Origin: Flavobacteriales bacterium
Lineage (GTDB): Bacteria; Bacteroidota; Bacteroidia; Flavobacteriales_D; Sanyastnellaceae
Assembly: GCA_002683345.1 (NCBI GenBank)
Contig: NYSX01000061.1
Location: forward strand, 1 to 34,910
DNA length: 34,910 bases
Direction: 5' to 3'
Below, in pieces: positions 32,743-34,910 of the stretch. How positions within the stretch are numbered: the stretch's first letter is position 1; each line of letters starts with the position of its first letter. A program made the position numbers and the translations under genes. Under the pieces are notes generated by a model. The model saw nothing but the letters and a program-made list of their open reading frames with translations. It was not told the DNA's origin and searched no databases.

Positions 32743-34910
32743 TCAAGCGTTGTCGTCCTTCTTGTCGTCCTCTGCAGGCGCATCGTCCGCAGCAGGAGCG
32801 TCTTCAGCCTTGGGTGCTTCTTCCGCAGGAGCTTCCTCCTTCTTCTCAGCAGCCTTCTTCTTGGGTGCAGCCTTCTTCTTGGGTGCAGCCTTCTTCTTGG
32901 GCGCAGCCTTCTTGGCTTCCTTGGCTTCCTCTTCAGGACCACCTTCCATTTGCTCCTTGAGTGCCGTCAAGACATCCAAGTCACCGAAGGTGCTCTTTTC
33001 GACGCTGGCATTGACTTCGTCCATCATGCGCGTGGATCCGCCGCCACCGCCGCCACCAGAAGTGCGAGGCTTCTTGGGCGTGTCAGACTTGGCAGGTCCT
33101 TCTTCGTAGGTGCGCAAGTGGCTCACCGTGATGCGCTTGGCATTGCGGTTGAACTCCAACACCACAAACTCGTCTTGGCTGTCCACGCCGAGCGTGCTGC
33201 CGTCTTGCTTCACCAAGTGCTTGGAGTGGCATGTGCCTTCCAAACCGTAAGGAAGCGCGATGGTGGCGTGACCGCCCTCCACCTTGACCACAGTTGCTTG
33301 GTGCTTGCTGCCCACAGCGAACACGCTTTCGAAGACCTCCCATGGGTTTTCTTCGAGCTGCTTGTGACCGAGGCTCATGCGGCGGTTCTCCTTGTCGAGT
33401 TCGAGCACGACGACTTCGATTTCGTCACCCACGTTGCAGAACTCAGAGGGGTGCTTGATTTTCTTGGACCAGCTGAGGTCAGAGATGTGCACCAAGCCAT
33501 CGATGCCTTCTTCCAACTCGACGAAGAGGCCGAAGTTGGTGAAGTTGCGCACCGTGCCTTTCTGCTTGGACTCCACAGGGTAACGGACTTCGATGTCCGC
33601 CCATGGGTCTTGCGTGAGTTGCTTGAGGCCGAGAGACATCTTGCGCTCTTCGCGGTCGATGCCCAAAATCATGCATTCGATTTCGTCGTTGACCTTCAGG
33701 AAGTCCTGCGCGCTGCGCAAGTGCTGAGACCAAGAGATCTCGCTGACGTGGAGAAGACCCTCCACACCTGGCGCGATTTCCACAAAGGCTCCGTAGTCGG
33801 CCATGACCACCACGCGGCCCTTGATCTTGGTGCCTTCGACCAAGTCCTCGGAGAGGGCGTCCCATGGGTGCGGCGTGAGCTGCTTCATGCCCAAAGCGAT
33901 GCGCTTCTTCTCGTCGTCGAAGTTCAAAATCACCACGTTGATCTTCTGGTCCACTTCCACCATCTCTTCTGGATGGCCCACACGGCCGTAGCTCATGTCG
34001 GTGATGTGCACCAAGCCGTCGACGCCGCCCAAGTCCACGAACACCCCGTAGGAGGTGATGTTCTTGACCGTGCCCTCGAGCACCTGACCCACTTCGAGGC
34101 CCTGGATGATGAGGCGCTTCTGCTCCTCGAGCTCAGCTTCGATGAGTGCCTTGTGCGACACGACCACGTTCTTGAACTCTTGATTGATTTTCACAACCTT
34201 GAATTCCATCTGCTTTCCGACGTATTCGTCGAAGTCACGGATGGGCTTCACGTCCACTTGTGAACCGGGCAAGAACGCCTCGAGTCCAAACACGTCGACA
34301 ATCAAGCCACCCTTGGTGCGGCACTTCACCGTACCCTGAATGATCATGTCTTCGTCCTTGGCTTGGTTCACCTTGTCCCAAGCGTGGTAGATGCGCGCAG
34401 TCTTGTGGCTGACCACAAGCTGACCGTTGGCGTCCTCCTGCTTTTCAATGAACACGGGAACCTTGTCCCCTGCCTTGAGCTCGGGATTGTATCGGAATTC
34501 AGATGCGCCGATGACGCCTTCTGATTTGTAACCAATGTTGACAACCACTTCCTTCTTTCCGATGGAAATGACTGTGCCCTCAATCACTTCTTTCTCCTTG
34601 ATGAGGGTCAAGCTTGACTCGTACAAGTCCTCCAAGCGCTTGCGCTCCTCAGGGGTGTAGTCGTCCTGCTCGCTCTCGAACGCGTCCCAGTCGAATTCAC
34701 CAGTGGGCTTGGCCAGCTCACGGGGCTCAGTGGGGGTGGGTTCAGGTTCAACTTCGGCAGCAGGCGCTTCAGCAGCGGGCTCTTCGGCAGCAGGCGCTTC
34801 GGCAGCAGGCGCTTCAGCAGCGGGCTCTTCGGCAGCAGGCGCTTCAGCAGCAGGCGCTTCAGCAGCGGGCGCTTCGGCAGCAGGCGCTTCAGCAGCGGGC
34901 GCTTCGGCAG
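32743..34910 (-). CDS. rpsA: 30S ribosomal protein S1 (N-terminus beyond the window)
   Basis: Multiple S1 repeats (VGQVLEGTVKNITSYGVFVDLGGVDGLVHITDMSYGRVGHPEEMV...). The frame stays open beyond the TTG start listed by the ORF track (34635) through EFDWDAFESEQDDYTPEERKRLEDLYESS and EAPAA repeats to the window edge. Confidence 0.95.
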   Translation of the reverse strand, partial: AEAPAAEAPAAEAPAAEAPAAEAPAAEEPAAEAPAAEAPAAEEPAAEAPAAEVEPEPTPTEPRELAKPTGEFDWDAFESEQDDYTPEERKRLEDLYESSLTLIKEKEVIEGTVISIGKKEVVVNIGYKSEGVIGASEFRYNPELKAGDKVPVFIEKQEDANGQLVVSHKTARIYHAWDKVNQAKDEDMIIQGTVKCRTKGGLIVDVFGLEAFLPGSQVDVKPIRDFDEYVGKQMEFKVVKINQEFKNVVVSHKALIEAELEEQKRLIIQGLEVGQVLEGTVKNITSYGVFVDLGGVDGLVHITDMSYGRVGHPEEMVEVDQKINVVILNFDDEKKRIALGMKQLTPHPWDALSEDLVEGTKIKGRVVVMADYGAFVEIAPGVEGLLHVSEISWSQHLRSAQDFLKVNDEIECMILGIDREERKMSLGLKQLTQDPWADIEVRYPVESKQKGTVRNFTNFGLFVELEEGIDGLVHISDLSWSKKIKHPSEFCNVGDEIEVVVLELDKENRRMSLGHKQLEENPWEVFESVFAVGSKHQATVVKVEGGHATIALPYGLEGTCHSKHLVKQDGSTLGVDSQDEFVVLEFNRNAKRITVSHLRTYEEGPAKSDTPKKPRTSGGGGGGGSTRMMDEVNASVEKSTFGDLDVLTALKEQMEGGPEEEAKEAKKAAPKKKAAPKKKAAPKKKAAEKKEEAPAEEAPKAEDAPAADDAPAEDDKKDDNA
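32849..32902 (-). repeat. 3 x 18-bp tandem repeat encoding KAAPKK-type units in the S1 C-terminal tail
   Basis: gcagccttcttcttgggt x3 on the plus strand (third copy gggc at the end). Confidence 0.9.
34756..34910 (-). repeat. 15-bp tandem repeat (10 full units, runs off the window) encoding EAPAA/EEPAA in the S1 N-terminal region
   Basis: Units ggcagcaggcgcttc / agcagcgggcgcttc / agcagcgggctcttc, all codon-aligned with rpsA. Confidence 0.92.

Noticed and set aside
32626-34263. 545-aa plus-strand ORF opposite rpsA
   Set aside because: Antisense to a clear S1 gene; its His/Val/Leu/Asp-rich composition is what the reverse complement of S1 codons gives. No recognisable domain.
32849-34910. rpsA tandem repeats as a possible CRISPR array
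   Set aside because: Repeats are 15 or 18 bp, contiguous without spacers, codon-aligned and in frame with rpsA.

Overview
This 34.9 kb window looks like a gene-dense, mostly housekeeping segment of a fairly GC-rich Bacteroidota (Flavobacteriales-like) chromosome. Support for that placement: a T9SS sorting-domain cargo, a GWxTD protein, DUF5723-like and DUF6913-like proteins, a split transketolase, and TAnnTTTG promoter elements with no obvious Shine-Dalgarno sequences. I support about 31 protein genes, one tRNA-Ser(UGA) and four hairpins that look like intrinsic terminators. Recognisable genes include siaC/siaB-like, a ZIP transporter, HMG-CoA lyase, comEC, a GT2 glycosyltransferase, gyrA, clpC, divIC/ftsB-like, a rhomboid protease, ychF, split transketolase, dapA, msrA, ilvE, a NarL-type response regulator, rnz, a STAS protein, pyrB, pyrR and rpsA (truncated at the window end). 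I found no CRISPR array, transposon, prophage or recognisable defence system, and no clear new multi-gene system. The best leads are: (i) a stand-alone SiaB/SiaC-like pair; (ii) a secreted von Willebrand A gene between the two transketolase halves, overlapping the second; (iii) a pyrRB promoter whose -33 element falls in the loop of the rpsA terminator; (iv) TAnnTTTG elements 4-9 nt from start codons, suggesting leaderless or near-leaderless transcripts; (v) low-complexity charged tails and repeats on S1, ClpC and GyrA; and (vi) several perfect inverted repeats at gene junctions. All family assignments are from reading the proteins by eye; no searches were run.
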